NCBI RefSeq assembly: GCF_013870525.1
Contig: NZ_JACBXD010000029.1
Span: forward strand, 23,160 to 87,159
Direction: 5' to 3'
Length of the DNA: 64,000 nt
DNA from: Amycolatopsis pittospori
GTDB taxonomy: Bacteria > Actinomycetota > Actinomycetes > Mycobacteriales > Pseudonocardiaceae
The notes beneath the pieces are model-generated. The model saw only the letters and a list, made by a program, of their open reading frames with translations, ran no database searches and had not been told where the DNA came from. Numbering within the stretch: the first letter of the stretch is position 1; each line of letters opens with the position of its first letter. The position numbers were made by a program, and so were the translations under genes. Positions 50,270 through 58,271 of this stretch are shown in pieces.

Positions 50270-50322
50270 GTGGTGAAGGCCTTGTTCGCGACCGTCAGGG
50301 TAGGCAAGGAGGCCTTCACCAC
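50270..50322. repeat. Family A hairpin repeat, degenerate copy 6
   Basis: Outer arms GTGGTGAAGGCC (50270-50281) and GGCCTTCACCAC (50311-50322) pair perfectly. The inner parts, CTTGTTCGCGACC and GGGTAGGCAAGGA, pair poorly, so this looks like a decayed family A element. It lies in the convergent space after the mycosin-like gene. Confidence 0.55.
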
Positions 50323-50405
50323 CACGGAACGCCTGCGCGGGATCGACCACGATCCCGCGACCGTCTGCCTTACCCCTCGATAACCCGAACGCCGCTCACG
50401 ACGCG

Positions 50406-50455
50406 CCTCGTGAGCGGCAGCGGAGTACTGGGGGACACCACTGCCGCTCACGAGG
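50406..50455. repeat. Hairpin repeat related to family B
   Basis: Perfect 15-base arms CCTCGTGAGCGGCAG and CTGCCGCTCACGAGG enclose a 20-base loop. The left arm can alternatively pair with CCGCTCACGA at 50392-50401, so two mutually exclusive stems are possible. TCGTGAG is shared with family B. It lies 22 bases from the stop of the next minus-strand gene. Confidence 0.6.
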
Positions 50456-50477
50456 TCTTTTGCGACCCCCGGGGTTC

Positions 50478-50855
50478 CTAGGGGACGGATACGCAGGCTG
50501 TCGAGCCCACGATGGCCACGCCGTCGCCGGCGCGGGAGACATGCACGTTGAAGTCGGCGCCTTCGCGGCTGAACTGCGCGATCAGCTCGCGCGGGTTGCT
50601 GCGGTCGCGGGTGCGCCAGCCCTGGGCTTCCAGCATGGGCAGGATGTCGTCGACGAGTTTGCGGATCGCGTCGGACGCGTCGTCCACCCGGAGTCCGTAC
50701 TGCCAGCAGATCAGGCGCCCCGGCTGCGTCGGATCGCAGTCCAGTTCGCCTTCCACGGTGCGTTCCGCGCTGGTGCCGAAGGTGCCGGCGACACCGTCGA
50801 TGACCGCCGTCAGGTCTTCGGCCAGCGGGTCGAGTTCGGTGTTCCTGGTGATCAT
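50478..50855 (-). CDS. Hypothetical protein of the ESX-linked operon, 125 aa
   Basis: A small soluble protein starting MITRNTELDPLAEDLTAVID, with two cysteines (ELDCDPTQPGRLICWQYGLR) and the helix DAIRKLVDDILPMLEAQGWR. The ATG at 50855 follows GAGAGG at eight bases. I know no family. It follows the DUF1023 hydrolase gene with ten bases between, so it is probably the last gene of the minus-strand operon running from the WXG100 genes; a chaperone or immunity-like role is only a guess from that position. Confidence 0.7.
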   Translation of the reverse strand: MITRNTELDPLAEDLTAVIDGVAGTFGTSAERTVEGELDCDPTQPGRLICWQYGLRVDDASDAIRKLVDDILPMLEAQGWRTRDRSNPRELIAQFSREGADFNVHVSRAGDGVAIVGSTACVSVP

Positions 50856-50865
50856 GACCAACCTC

Positions 50866-52215
50866 TCACAAGCCTCGGCCGACGCCTTCGATGACCATCT
50901 CGCGCAGCGAGCCGCCGGTGAAGCCTTCCTGTGTGACCGGACCGCCCGTGATCACACCGTAGATGTTGTTCCACGAATCGGAACCCGGTTTGAGAACTCC
51001 GCTGTGGGAATCGAAGCCCCACTGCAGATCGCCGTTCGCGTCGCGACCGGTTTCCAGTTCGACGACGCCGGGGAAGCGGTCGGGGTCCGCTCCGTGCCCG
51101 GCGCCGAGCCATTCGAACGGTCCCGCGTTGCCCTGTGCCACCACGATCGGGTCGAACGGGGCCGTCATCGAGTATCGCTGCACCCCGGCCTGGCTGGCGG
51201 GGAGGTCGTCCGGGCCCCAGATCCCGTGGCCCATACCCGCGGATTCGACGTGCAGCACCTGATCGGCCTTGAGCCCGAGCTGTTCGGCGAGTCCCACGGT
51301 CGCGCCGCCGTAGCTGTGCCCGACGGCGGTGACCACGACACCCGGTCCGGCGTGGCTGTCGATCTGGCCGCGCAGTTCGTCGCCGAACGCCTTGAGATCG
51401 GGCGCCATCGTCTGCGCGTAGTGCGCGGCGGGGCCTTCGGTGACGACGTTCTGGGGGAAGACGCCGTCGGCCCACACCACCATCGCGGTCCGCCCGGTGG
51501 CGTCCGCGGCGACCAGGCTCTTGCCGAGGTCGGCGTAGCTCTGGAAGTTGCCGAAGGAGGTGTTCACCCCGGGGACGAACAGGCCGACGTTGCGGGTGCC
51601 CGGTTCGATCCGGCCGACGAGTTCGGCGATCCGGCCGTTGCCTGACGGGTCGAAGCGCAGGATCTGCCGGTCGTTGGCGAGGATGTCCTCGTACAGCGCG
51701 ATCCGGGTGCGCGCGTTCGCGATGTCCTCGGCTTTCCCTCCGTTCGCCAGGAGGTTCGCGAGCCTGTCGCGTTCCGACGTCAGCGCGTCGGAGACCTTGG
51801 TGCGGTTCTCGGCGATCGCCGTCGCCCACTGGCCGGTGTCGGCCGCGCCGCCGATACCCGCCGGATTCCCGGCCTTGGGCAACGGGGTCTCCGGCATCAG
51901 CGCCCGATACGAGGCGGCGATCTGGACGTCCGCGCGGCGATAGCCGCCCGCAGCCGAGGCCAGGCCCTGGTGGATCACCGTCGCCTTGGTGACCTGGCCG
52001 TCGAGTTTGCCGGCGAGGTCCTTGACCGTCTTCGTGAAGGTCGCCGAAGCCGCGCTGGAGGCCGAAACCTGGCCGAACGCGGCGGCGGGGACGGTCTCGC
52101 CTGCCAACGCCGTCTGTGCCGTCTTGAGTACGCCGGCGCGCTGTTCCAATTCGGCCGCCGCCGCTTCGAGCCTCGCGGGAGCGACCCGGTAACCGCCCGC
52201 ACTGGATGCCATCAC
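50866..52215 (-). CDS. DUF1023 alpha/beta hydrolase with ESX-type helical N-terminus
   Basis: The 449-residue protein has a helical N-terminal domain (residues 1-130, RLEAAAAELEQRAGVLKTAQ, KDLAGKLDGQVTKATVIHQG) of the kind found in type VII substrates and no classical signal peptide. A DUF1023 hydrolase domain follows: FVPGVNTSFGNFQSYADLGK, the nucleophile elbow VVTAVGHSYGGATVGLAEQL, and DSHSGVLKPGSDSWNNIYGV. It is plausibly an exported lipase or esterase. The start is GTG 52215 or ATG 52212, both after GGAGG. Confidence 0.85.
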   Translation of the reverse strand: MMASSAGGYRVAPARLEAAAAELEQRAGVLKTAQTALAGETVPAAAFGQVSASSAASATFTKTVKDLAGKLDGQVTKATVIHQGLASAAGGYRRADVQIAASYRALMPETPLPKAGNPAGIGGAADTGQWATAIAENRTKVSDALTSERDRLANLLANGGKAEDIANARTRIALYEDILANDRQILRFDPSGNGRIAELVGRIEPGTRNVGLFVPGVNTSFGNFQSYADLGKSLVAADATGRTAMVVWADGVFPQNVVTEGPAAHYAQTMAPDLKAFGDELRGQIDSHAGPGVVVTAVGHSYGGATVGLAEQLGLKADQVLHVESAGMGHGIWGPDDLPASQAGVQRYSMTAPFDPIVVAQGNAGPFEWLGAGHGADPDRFPGVVELETGRDANGDLQWGFDSHSGVLKPGSDSWNNIYGVITGGPVTQEGFTGGSLREMVIEGVGRGL

Positions 52216-52240
52216 CGAGCCGCCTCCTGCTTTCCGGGAA

Positions 52241-53545
52241 TCAGTACTGTTCGGGTTCTTCGCCGAGCACGGCCGGAGCGACGGGGGACGACTGGCCCCA
52301 CACGTTCTCGGTCTCCACGAGCCACGGCGGGATACGACGGCCGGAGCCCATGTCGCCGCCCGCGCCCATCCCCATCGGCATCATGGGCATCATCGGCATC
52401 GCGCCCTTGGCGGCCGCCGCGCCCGCGGCACCGGCGGCTCCGCCGGCGAGCCCGCTCATCGCGCTGCCCGATCCACCGTCACCCGCCAGCCCGGAGAACG
52501 CGGCCGGAGCCTCACCGGGTCCGGCGAGCCCGCCGCCGCCGATCGCGCCGCCGTCGAGCGAAGGCGCGCCGCCCCCGCCGATCGGGACGCCGCCGCCGGC
52601 ACCGCCCGCGGTCGCGCCCGCTCCGGCGCCACCACCGACGACCTCGCCGTTCTTGTCCTTGCCCTCATTGGGGTTCTTGCCGTTGGCCCAGCCGGGCACG
52701 CGCGGCATGATCGAACCGAACCGGCCGAACGCCGCGGCCGAAGCGGCGGCGAGACCGGCGGTGAACATGTCGCCGAACAGCGGGTTCGATTTGGGCACCT
52801 GGCCCGGCTGTCCGGCGGGCGGGGTGGAGCCGTCCGTGGGCAGCGGATGCGTGCCGTCGCCCGGATTCACCACGACGCCGTCCGTGCCGCCGCCGATGTT
52901 GTTGCCGACCGAGCCGCCGCCGGGAGCCGTGCCACCACCGGTGACCGGAGGCGGGGCGACCGCGTTCGGGGAGGCCGGAATGGACTCTTCGGCCGTGGAG
53001 TACTCGCCCGCGAGCTGGGTCATCACCACGATCGCCTTGCTGTGCGCCGCGCTGGCCGCACCCGCGGCCTGCTGCTGCGCTTCGACGTTCGCGATCGCCT
53101 GCTGACGCTGCTGCGCGGCCGCGACGAGCGTGGCCTGGGACGAATCCGCGGGCAGCAGCGGCGGGTTCACCGCGAGCGCGACGTCGGCCGGGGAAAGATC
53201 CGGCACCGCGACCGGCGGCGGCATCTCCTTCTTGGCCTTCACCAGCGCGTCCGCCGCGTCCTCGAGGAGGTGGTTCATCGCGTGCGCGGTCTGGGCGACC
53301 TTGCGGATGCCGCCGACGAGGTCGGTGATCATCGTGTGGTACTTGTCGGCGGCGCCGCCGGTCCAGCTGTCGGAGAAGTCCGAAAGCTCGCCCGTCAGGT
53401 TCTCGGCCTGTTCGAACAGCCCGGAGCCGGTGGACTGCCACTTGTGGGCCGCGTGGCGCGCCGTGTTGGGATCGCCCGCCTGCAGCATCGCGTAGAGCTG
53501 CTGGTGCGAGTAGGCGGCGAAGTTCGTGTGCGCGGTGTCGGTCAT
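52241..53545 (-). CDS. PPE-like Gly/Pro-rich type VII secretion protein
   Basis: The 434-residue protein has an N-terminal helical WXG-type domain (residues 1-115) with SDFSDSWTGGAADKYHTMIT, a helix pair to about 190, then a long low-complexity region rich in Gly, Pro and Ala. It ends in a conserved-looking tail GRRIPPWLVETENVWG. Architecture recalls EspB/PPE-type substrates of ESX systems in non-mycobacterial actinobacteria. There is no signal peptide. Its start shares ATGA with the stop of the 133-aa gene upstream. Confidence 0.8.
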   Translation of the reverse strand: MTDTAHTNFAAYSHQQLYAMLQAGDPNTARHAAHKWQSTGSGLFEQAENLTGELSDFSDSWTGGAADKYHTMITDLVGGIRKVAQTAHAMNHLLEDAADALVKAKKEMPPPVAVPDLSPADVALAVNPPLLPADSSQATLVAAAQQRQQAIANVEAQQQAAGAASAAHSKAIVVMTQLAGEYSTAEESIPASPNAVAPPPVTGGGTAPGGGSVGNNIGGGTDGVVVNPGDGTHPLPTDGSTPPAGQPGQVPKSNPLFGDMFTAGLAAASAAAFGRFGSIMPRVPGWANGKNPNEGKDKNGEVVGGGAGAGATAGGAGGGVPIGGGGAPSLDGGAIGGGGLAGPGEAPAAFSGLAGDGGSGSAMSGLAGGAAGAAGAAAAKGAMPMMPMMPMGMGAGGDMGSGRRIPPWLVETENVWGQSSPVAPAVLGEEPEQY

Positions 53546-53943
53546 CCCTTGTTCCCCCCGCCGTTCGAGCCGTTGCCGCCGAGGACTCCGCCGAGCACGT
53601 TGAGCAGCGGATCGAGCAGCCCGGTCTGCTGACTGGAGTGGTTCATGTCGCCGGCCACGGAGTCGTCGGCCGCCGCGTAACCGTCGGCGACGGTCGTGGT
53701 GACGTCCTGCGCGAAGGTGATCGCGCCCTTGACCTGGTCCAGCAGGCCCTGCATCTCGGCGACGGCCGCCTGGTGCGCCTTGTTGAGGGAACCCGCTTCC
53801 CCGAACTCGCCGAACAGCAACGGCTGTTCGCTCAGGGTCAGCAGGAAGTCGTTCGGCTTGGACATCGCGTGGATCTGGGTCTCCAGCTCCCGCACGAAGT
53901 CCTTCAGGGATTCAAGATGGACGAAGTACGACTGGTCTTGCAT
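53542..53943 (-). CDS. ESX-associated helical protein, 133 aa
   Basis: The ATG at 53943 gives a 133-residue protein of WXG100-like size and helical pattern (HLESLKDFVRELETQIHAMS, AHQAAVAEMQGLLDQVKGAI, TVADGYAAADDSVAGDM). It ends in a Gly/Asn-rich tail and has no Trp-x-Gly. It may be the pairing partner of the PPE-like protein, whose gene it overlaps by four bases. Function is inferred from location only. Confidence 0.7.
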   Translation of the reverse strand: MQDQSYFVHLESLKDFVRELETQIHAMSKPNDFLLTLSEQPLLFGEFGEAGSLNKAHQAAVAEMQGLLDQVKGAITFAQDVTTTVADGYAAADDSVAGDMNHSSQQTGLLDPLLNVLGGVLGGNGSNGGGNKG

Positions 53944-54001
53944 CGATCCCGGCTCTCTCGTGAACGGCCATTGCCAACACTCCGACGATTGCGCGCAAAG
54001 C

Positions 54002-54043
54002 CGGCCGGCCGGTGCCGAGGGGGGTGAAAGCACCGGCCGGCCG
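54002..54043 (-). terminator. GC-rich hairpin between WXG100 genes and downstream operon part
   Basis: Perfect 14-base arms CGGCCGGCCGGTGC and GCACCGGCCGGCCG around a 14-base loop, 11 bases past the stop of the WXG100 gene. It may attenuate transcription so that the two WXG100 proteins are made in excess, or protect their mRNA 3' end. Confidence 0.6.
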
Positions 54044-54054
54044 ACGGATGGGGA

Positions 54055-54357
54055 TCAGCCGGCGAACAGGCCCTGATTGCGGTTCTCCAGGCTGTGCTGG
54101 AGATCGTGGGCGTCGCCGACCTTGCCACCGAACTGCGCGATGATCGCCACGATGTCCGCGGTGGCCTGGCGCAGGCGGGTTTCAGACGCGCGGGCCGCCT
54201 CACCGGCGGAGCTGCCGGAGGCGTACCAGGTCTGGGTGATCGGCTGCAGGTTGGTGTGCAGCTGTTCGAGCTGGGAGGTGAGCGCCTTGGCCTTGGCGGC
54301 CAGCGAGGCCGAGCTGTGCTGCAGCGCGGCGAAGTTGATTTCGACGACGTCAGCCAT
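54055..54357 (-). CDS. WXG100-family protein (EsxB/CFP-10-like)
   Basis: The 100-residue two-helix protein has the size and pattern of WXG100 exported proteins (ALQHSSASLAAKAKALTSQL, then ARASETRLRQATADIVAIIA). The turn motif is TWYASGSSAGE, with Trp kept and Gly replaced by Ala. There is no signal peptide. It lies 21 bases downstream of the other WXG100 gene; such pairs normally form a heterodimer recognised by EccC. Confidence 0.85.
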   Translation of the reverse strand: MADVVEINFAALQHSSASLAAKAKALTSQLEQLHTNLQPITQTWYASGSSAGEAARASETRLRQATADIVAIIAQFGGKVGDAHDLQHSLENRNQGLFAG

Positions 54358-54378
54358 GATTGGTGGTCCTCTCGCGGA

Positions 54379-54720
54379 TCAGGGGTTCAGCCGGTGGATC
54401 ACGGTCTGGTCGACGGTTCCGCTGACCCCGGTGAGGCTTTCCCGGACCTGCTCGTCACCCGAGTTGTAGTTCCGGTTGCTCTCGTGGACGAGGCGCGACA
54501 TCGTGTTGAGCTCGTTCACGGCGATGGTCATCTTCTCCTGCAGGCGGCGCTGCAGGTCCCAGAACGCGACCGCCTGGTCACCCTTGTAGTTGTGCAGGGT
54601 CTGGGTCAGCTCGCTCTCCAAGCTGGCCATCGTGGTCTTGGCGTTCGACGCGGTTTCCTCGAACCCCTGGACGGCGCGCGCCATCGCAGCTGCGTCTGCC
54701 TGATATCCCGTACCGGTCAT
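54379..54720 (-). CDS. WXG100-family protein (EsxA-like), Y-K-G variant
   Basis: The 113-residue protein has the two-helix layout: AMARAVQGFEETASNAKTTM, turn LHNYKGDQAVAFWDLQRRLQ, then KMTIAVNELNTMSRLVHESN. Tyr replaces the Trp of W-x-G. The ATG at 54720 follows GGAGG; the longer open frame upstream is not coding. It is the first gene of the minus-strand ESX operon and divergent from a membrane-protein gene. Confidence 0.85.
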   Translation of the reverse strand: MTGTGYQADAAAMARAVQGFEETASNAKTTMASLESELTQTLHNYKGDQAVAFWDLQRRLQEKMTIAVNELNTMSRLVHESNRNYNSGDEQVRESLTGVSGTVDQTVIHRLNP

Positions 54721-54913
54721 TGATGGGCCACCTCCTCTCATCTCGCTGGAAATCCCGGTGAGCACCAGGGCGCCCCTGTCTGCTCTTGTGAAGGACACGC
54801 TAGAAAAGGCCGGGGTGTGGTCAAACGGCACAACTGCCGGTTTCACTGACGGCACTATTACCCACAGGTCGGCGGTAGGGCCTTCCCCACCCTCGATCCG
54901 GGGGAGTACTCCA

Positions 54914-55903
54914 GTGTCCGCAGTGGAGCACCTCGGCACGCTGGATCCCATGGTGGACAAGGGTTCCAGGGCAGTACCGCATCGGCCGCTGATGATCTTG
55001 GCGGTGGCGATGGCGGTTCTCGGGGCGATCTCGCTCGGCGGGCTCGTTTTCGACGATCGCAGCCTCGTCAACGCGCCCATCTGGCTCAAGCCGCTCAAGT
55101 TCACGATTTCCGTGGGCCTCTACGCGGTCACTCTGGCGTGGCTGATCGGTCAGCTGACCCGCGGCCGACGGCTCGGCTGGTGGCTCGGGACGGTGTTCGC
55201 GGTCGGCCTCGGCCTGGACATGGCGCTGCTGTTCTGGCAGATCATCGGCCGCGGCCGGACGCTCCACTTCAACCGGGAGACCCCGGCCGACCAGTGGATC
55301 AACAACATGGTGGCGAACGGTGCCTTCACCGGCTGGGGAGCGACCGCCGCGATCGCGATCCTGCTTCTGTTCCAACGACTTCCCGACCGGGCGATGAACT
55401 CCGCGTTACGTTCGGGTGCCGCGTTGTCGGTGGTGGGGATCGGCGTCGCGATGCTGATGTTCGGCCCGAACGAGCAGCAGCTGGCCCAGTTCCAGTCCGG
55501 CGTGAAGCCGTCGATCGTCGGTGCCCACGCCGTCGGTGTGCCCGACGGTGGGCCGGGGCTGCCGGTGCTCGGCTGGAGCACGGTGGGCGGGGACATGCGG
55601 ATCCCGCATTTCGTCGGGATCCACGCGATCCAGGTACTGCCCCTGGTCGCGTTCGGACTGCTGATGCTCGCCCGGCGCTACCCGGTCCTGGAGTCGGAGT
55701 TCGTGCGGCGAAATCTGGTCCGGACCACCGCGGTGGGCTTCGCCGGGGTGCTGGCGCTGCTCACGTGGCAGGCGCAGCGAGGGCAGTCCATCGTGCACCC
55801 GGACTTCTGGACGCTGCTGACGGGTGCCGGGATCATCGCCGTCGTGGCCGCCGGTTCGGTGCTCTCGCTGCGGGTCCCGAGGCCGATGCACCAGCTGACG
55901 TGA
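54914..55903 (+). CDS. Multi-spanning membrane protein, function unknown
   Basis: The 329-residue protein has about seven hydrophobic helices (LMILAVAMAVLGAISLGGLV, GLYAVTLAWLIGQLTR, LGTVFAVGLGLDMALLFWQI, AIAILLLFQRLPD, GIHAIQVLPLVAFGLLMLAR, VGFAGVLALLTWQAQRG and a last one). IWLKPLKFTISVGLYA and HFVGIHAIQVLPL may mark a conserved family, but I cannot name it. The GTG at 54914 has GGGGGAG seven bases upstream; an ATG 12 codons later is the alternative. Whether it belongs to the ESX system is unclear. Confidence 0.72.
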   Translation: MSAVEHLGTLDPMVDKGSRAVPHRPLMILAVAMAVLGAISLGGLVFDDRSLVNAPIWLKPLKFTISVGLYAVTLAWLIGQLTRGRRLGWWLGTVFAVGLGLDMALLFWQIIGRGRTLHFNRETPADQWINNMVANGAFTGWGATAAIAILLLFQRLPDRAMNSALRSGAALSVVGIGVAMLMFGPNEQQLAQFQSGVKPSIVGAHAVGVPDGGPGLPVLGWSTVGGDMRIPHFVGIHAIQVLPLVAFGLLMLARRYPVLESEFVRRNLVRTTAVGFAGVLALLTWQAQRGQSIVHPDFWTLLTGAGIIAVVAAGSVLSLRVPRPMHQLT

Positions 55904-55970
55904 TCTTCACGAAATCCGCTCGGGGCTTCTTTCGGGATCGGATAGCTTCGGTCCGATGAAGGGGGTAAGC

Positions 55971-56741
55971 GTGCACAGAACACGTACTTTCGGGCGGATT
56001 TCAGGCAGACGCGCGGGCGCCGTGCTCACCGCCGCGGCAGTGCTGATCGGCGGAGCGGCCTGTTCGTCGGGATCCACTCCCGACGCGGGGGCTCCGGCGG
56101 CGCCCGAGGCGTTCGGCCCGGCGGGGTACCGCGGACTGACCTTGGGTATGGCCAAGGAGGCCGCACTGGCCGGCGGCGAGCTCGCCACCGCGCCGACGTC
56201 CACTTTGGACGGTTGTACCGATTTCTCCTATACCGGCGGCCCGGCACCCGATCCGGCGCGGCTGAAGGCGGAGGCCGACGTCGAGGCCAAGGCCAAGGAC
56301 CTGAACAAGAAGGCCGACGAGCTCGAGGCCGATCCGAAGCCGGATCCGGGCTCGTCGGCGGAAGAGAGCGCCAAATCGGCGGAGAAGTCCGCCAAGGACG
56401 CCCAGCTGTTCGCCGACGCCGCCCAGGCGTCCGCCGATCTGGCGGGCAAACGCGAAGAGCGGGACAAGGCGTTCGTCGCCGCCGGGGGTGCCTCCTTCGG
56501 CAAGGACGGGCTACGCGAACTCGCGGCTCCCTCGGACGCCAAGACGGCCGAGAGGATCGGTGCCGGCTCGTCGCTGGCCGACCTCAAGGCGGCCTACGAC
56601 GCCAAGGGGATGAAGGTCGGCGACAACGGCCGGTTCCAGGTTCCCGTCGACGGCAAACCGGACTGGGTCTACGAGTTCACCGTGAACGGCGACAAGGTCG
56701 GTTCGGTGTCGATGATCGCCCCGAAGTCGAAGTGCGCCTGA
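55971..56741 (+). CDS. Lipoprotein with helical Ala/Lys-rich centre
   Basis: The precursor of about 256 residues has an arginine-rich start (RTRTFGRISGRRAG), a hydrophobic core and the lipobox LIGGAAC, so it should be anchored outside the membrane. Residues 90-170 form a charged helical stretch (LKAEADVEAKAKDLNKKADE, AEKSAKDAQLFADAAQASAD). Around it, YRGLTLGMAKEAALAGGEL and SLADLKAAYDAKGMKVGDNG look like two halves of a small repeated fold. GGGGG precedes the GTG at 55971; an ATG five codons upstream is possible. Function unknown. Confidence 0.78.
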   Translation: MHRTRTFGRISGRRAGAVLTAAAVLIGGAACSSGSTPDAGAPAAPEAFGPAGYRGLTLGMAKEAALAGGELATAPTSTLDGCTDFSYTGGPAPDPARLKAEADVEAKAKDLNKKADELEADPKPDPGSSAEESAKSAEKSAKDAQLFADAAQASADLAGKREERDKAFVAAGGASFGKDGLRELAAPSDAKTAERIGAGSSLADLKAAYDAKGMKVGDNGRFQVPVDGKPDWVYEFTVNGDKVGSVSMIAPKSKCA

Positions 56742-56747
56742 GTTTTC

Positions 56748-56797
56748 GAACACCGGGAAAGGGCCGTTCGTTTCCGAACGGCCCTTTCCCGGTGTTC
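56748..56797. terminator. Bidirectional hairpin terminator
   Basis: Perfect 23-base arms beginning GAACACCGGGAAAGGGCCGT with a TTTC loop fill the space between the lipoprotein stop and the stop codon of the convergent protease, which begins at the next base. It is ideally placed to end both transcripts. Confidence 0.8.
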
Positions 56798-57502
56798 TCA
56801 GACGCCCGCGGTGGTGCGGATCCAGCTGCGGCTGGCCGCGACGCTGGCGTAGTTCTGGGTGCCCTGCGGGTTCGTGCCGGAGTTGCTGCCCGTCGAGCAG
56901 ACGCCGACCTGGACACCGCCGGACAGCTGCGGGCCGCCCGAGTCGCCGTGCCACGCCGAACCGTTGACGCCGACACTCGCGATGGCCTGGCCGCCGTACG
57001 CGTCACTGCTGGTGCCGGTGATGCGGACGTTCGCGGTCTTCAGAACGCTCGACGGCGGGTTGTTGCCCTGAGTGCGGCCCCAGCCGTAGATCTGGTTGGT
57101 GGTGCCGTTGGCCGGGTTGGCGGTGCCGAGCTTCATGTACGTCGTGCTGACCGCGGTCGTGAGGTGCAGCAGCGCGATGTCCCCGCTCGGGGCGGCCTTC
57201 TGCTGATCGACGTCGGCCTCGGTGCCCTGGTTGAGGTTCACGTTGCCGACCTTGACGTGCATGCCGGGTGCGTTCAAGCAGTGCTTCGCGGTGAGGACCC
57301 ACTGCGGGGCGATGATCGTGCCTGAGCAGTTGAAACCACCGAACGCGGTGGCGTCGTCCCAGTAGATCTGGGCGCCCCAGGGCGCGGAGCTCACGGTGCC
57401 GCCGCCGATGATGTCCTGGCCCGCGTTCGCGGCGGGGGTGGCTACGAGGGTGAGCGCCGCGGCGGCACCGGCCACCGTTGCGGCAATTTTGGACATACGC
57501 AT
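56798..57502 (-). CDS. Secreted trypsin-like serine protease (S1)
   Basis: The 234-residue precursor has a signal peptide (IAATVAGAAAALTLVATPAA then NAGQ) and a chymotrypsin-fold domain opening at DIIGGGTVSSAPWGAQIYW. The triad is His in WVLTAKHCLNA, Asp in SGDIALLHLTT and Ser in WHGDSGGPQLSGG. The first pro-segment is almost absent, so the protein may be active on release. The ATG at 57502 follows GAAGGG. It resembles streptomycete trypsins; an inverted repeat lies 32 bases upstream. Confidence 0.9.
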   Translation of the reverse strand: MRMSKIAATVAGAAAALTLVATPAANAGQDIIGGGTVSSAPWGAQIYWDDATAFGGFNCSGTIIAPQWVLTAKHCLNAPGMHVKVGNVNLNQGTEADVDQQKAAPSGDIALLHLTTAVSTTYMKLGTANPANGTTNQIYGWGRTQGNNPPSSVLKTANVRITGTSSDAYGGQAIASVGVNGSAWHGDSGGPQLSGGVQVGVCSTGSNSGTNPQGTQNYASVAASRSWIRTTAGV

Positions 57503-57533
57503 GAATACGCCCTTCGGCCTGCGTCGGGGAGAA

Positions 57534-57550
57534 CGTTTCGACTTGAAACG
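57534..57550 (-). promoter_or_regulatory. Inverted repeat upstream of the protease gene
   Basis: CGTTTC (57534-57539) and GAAACG (57545-57550) are perfect arms around GACTT, directly followed by GTTTC, so an overlapping second pairing (GAAACGGTTTC) exists. The site is 32 bases before the protease ATG on the minus strand, a fit for an operator. No regulator is adjacent. Confidence 0.35.
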
Positions 57551-57728
57551 GTTTCACCAAGTTAGGTGGCGGTAAGGGTTTTTGTAACCTACCGAAGTCG
57601 GTAAGCGTTGCGAGGAAAGTAGTGGGCCGATCGGGTCAGGTCGTCCGTTTGTCCGGTTGGGACGGTCGGGTGTGGACATCCGTTGTATCCGGTTTGCCGC
57701 CATCGTCGGAACGTTCTAGCGTGATCCG

Positions 57729-58250
57729 GTGACTCAGGTGATCGTGCTGAACGGTGGCTCCAGTTCGGGCAAGTCGGGGATCGCCCGGTGTCTGCAGGCG
57801 GTGCTGCCGGAGCCTTGGCTGACGCTCGGGGTGGACACGCTGATCTCGGCGATGCCCGCCGCTGTCGACGAGGGGATCACCTTCGCACCGGACGGCGGAG
57901 TGGACGTCGGATCCGGGTTCCAGCGGATCGAGGACGCGTGGATGGCCGGTGTCGCCGCGATGGTGCGGGCGGGGGCACGGGTGATCATCGATGACGCGTT
58001 CTTGGGCGGGGCGGCTTCCCAGGAGCGGTGGCGTTCGGCGTTGGGCGGGCTCGACGTGCTGTGGGTCGGGGTCCGGTGCGACGGCGCCGTCGCGGCCGGG
58101 CGGGAGACGGCGCGTGGGGACCGGGTGTCGGGGATGGCCGAGGCGCAGGCCGAAGTCGTGCACCGGGGTGTGGTTTACGACTTCGAGGTGGATACGACGA
58201 GTCATGAGGCGTTGGCCTGCGCGAAGGAGATCGCCGCGCGGGTGGGCTGA
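57729..58250 (+). CDS. Chloramphenicol phosphotransferase-like P-loop protein
   Basis: The 173-residue protein has a complete Walker A motif, VIVLNGGSSSGKSGIARCLQ, and TLGVDTLISAMPAAVDEGIT with the Asp that acts as base in chloramphenicol phosphotransferase (CPT) of S. venezuelae. GARVIIDDAFLGGAASQERW, VRCDGAVAAGRETARGDRVSG (lid arginines) and a C-terminal HRGVVYDFEVDTTSHEALAC follow the family. Homologues are widespread in non-producers, so resistance is not implied. The GTG at 57729 lacks a clear ribosome-binding site. Confidence 0.83.
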   Translation: MTQVIVLNGGSSSGKSGIARCLQAVLPEPWLTLGVDTLISAMPAAVDEGITFAPDGGVDVGSGFQRIEDAWMAGVAAMVRAGARVIIDDAFLGGAASQERWRSALGGLDVLWVGVRCDGAVAAGRETARGDRVSGMAEAQAEVVHRGVVYDFEVDTTSHEALACAKEIAARVG

Positions 58251-58271
58251 GCTGAACGGCACCCGCCCTCT

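Noticed and set aside
54721..55104. The 128-codon N-terminal extension of the EsxA-like frame
   Set aside because: WXG100 proteins are about 100 residues; GGAGG precedes the ATG at 54720, and the extension overlaps the divergent promoter and gene.
57729..58250. CPT-like gene as evidence of a chloramphenicol biosynthesis or resistance cluster
   Set aside because: No chloramphenicol pathway genes are nearby, and CPT-like proteins are common in actinomycetes that do not make it.
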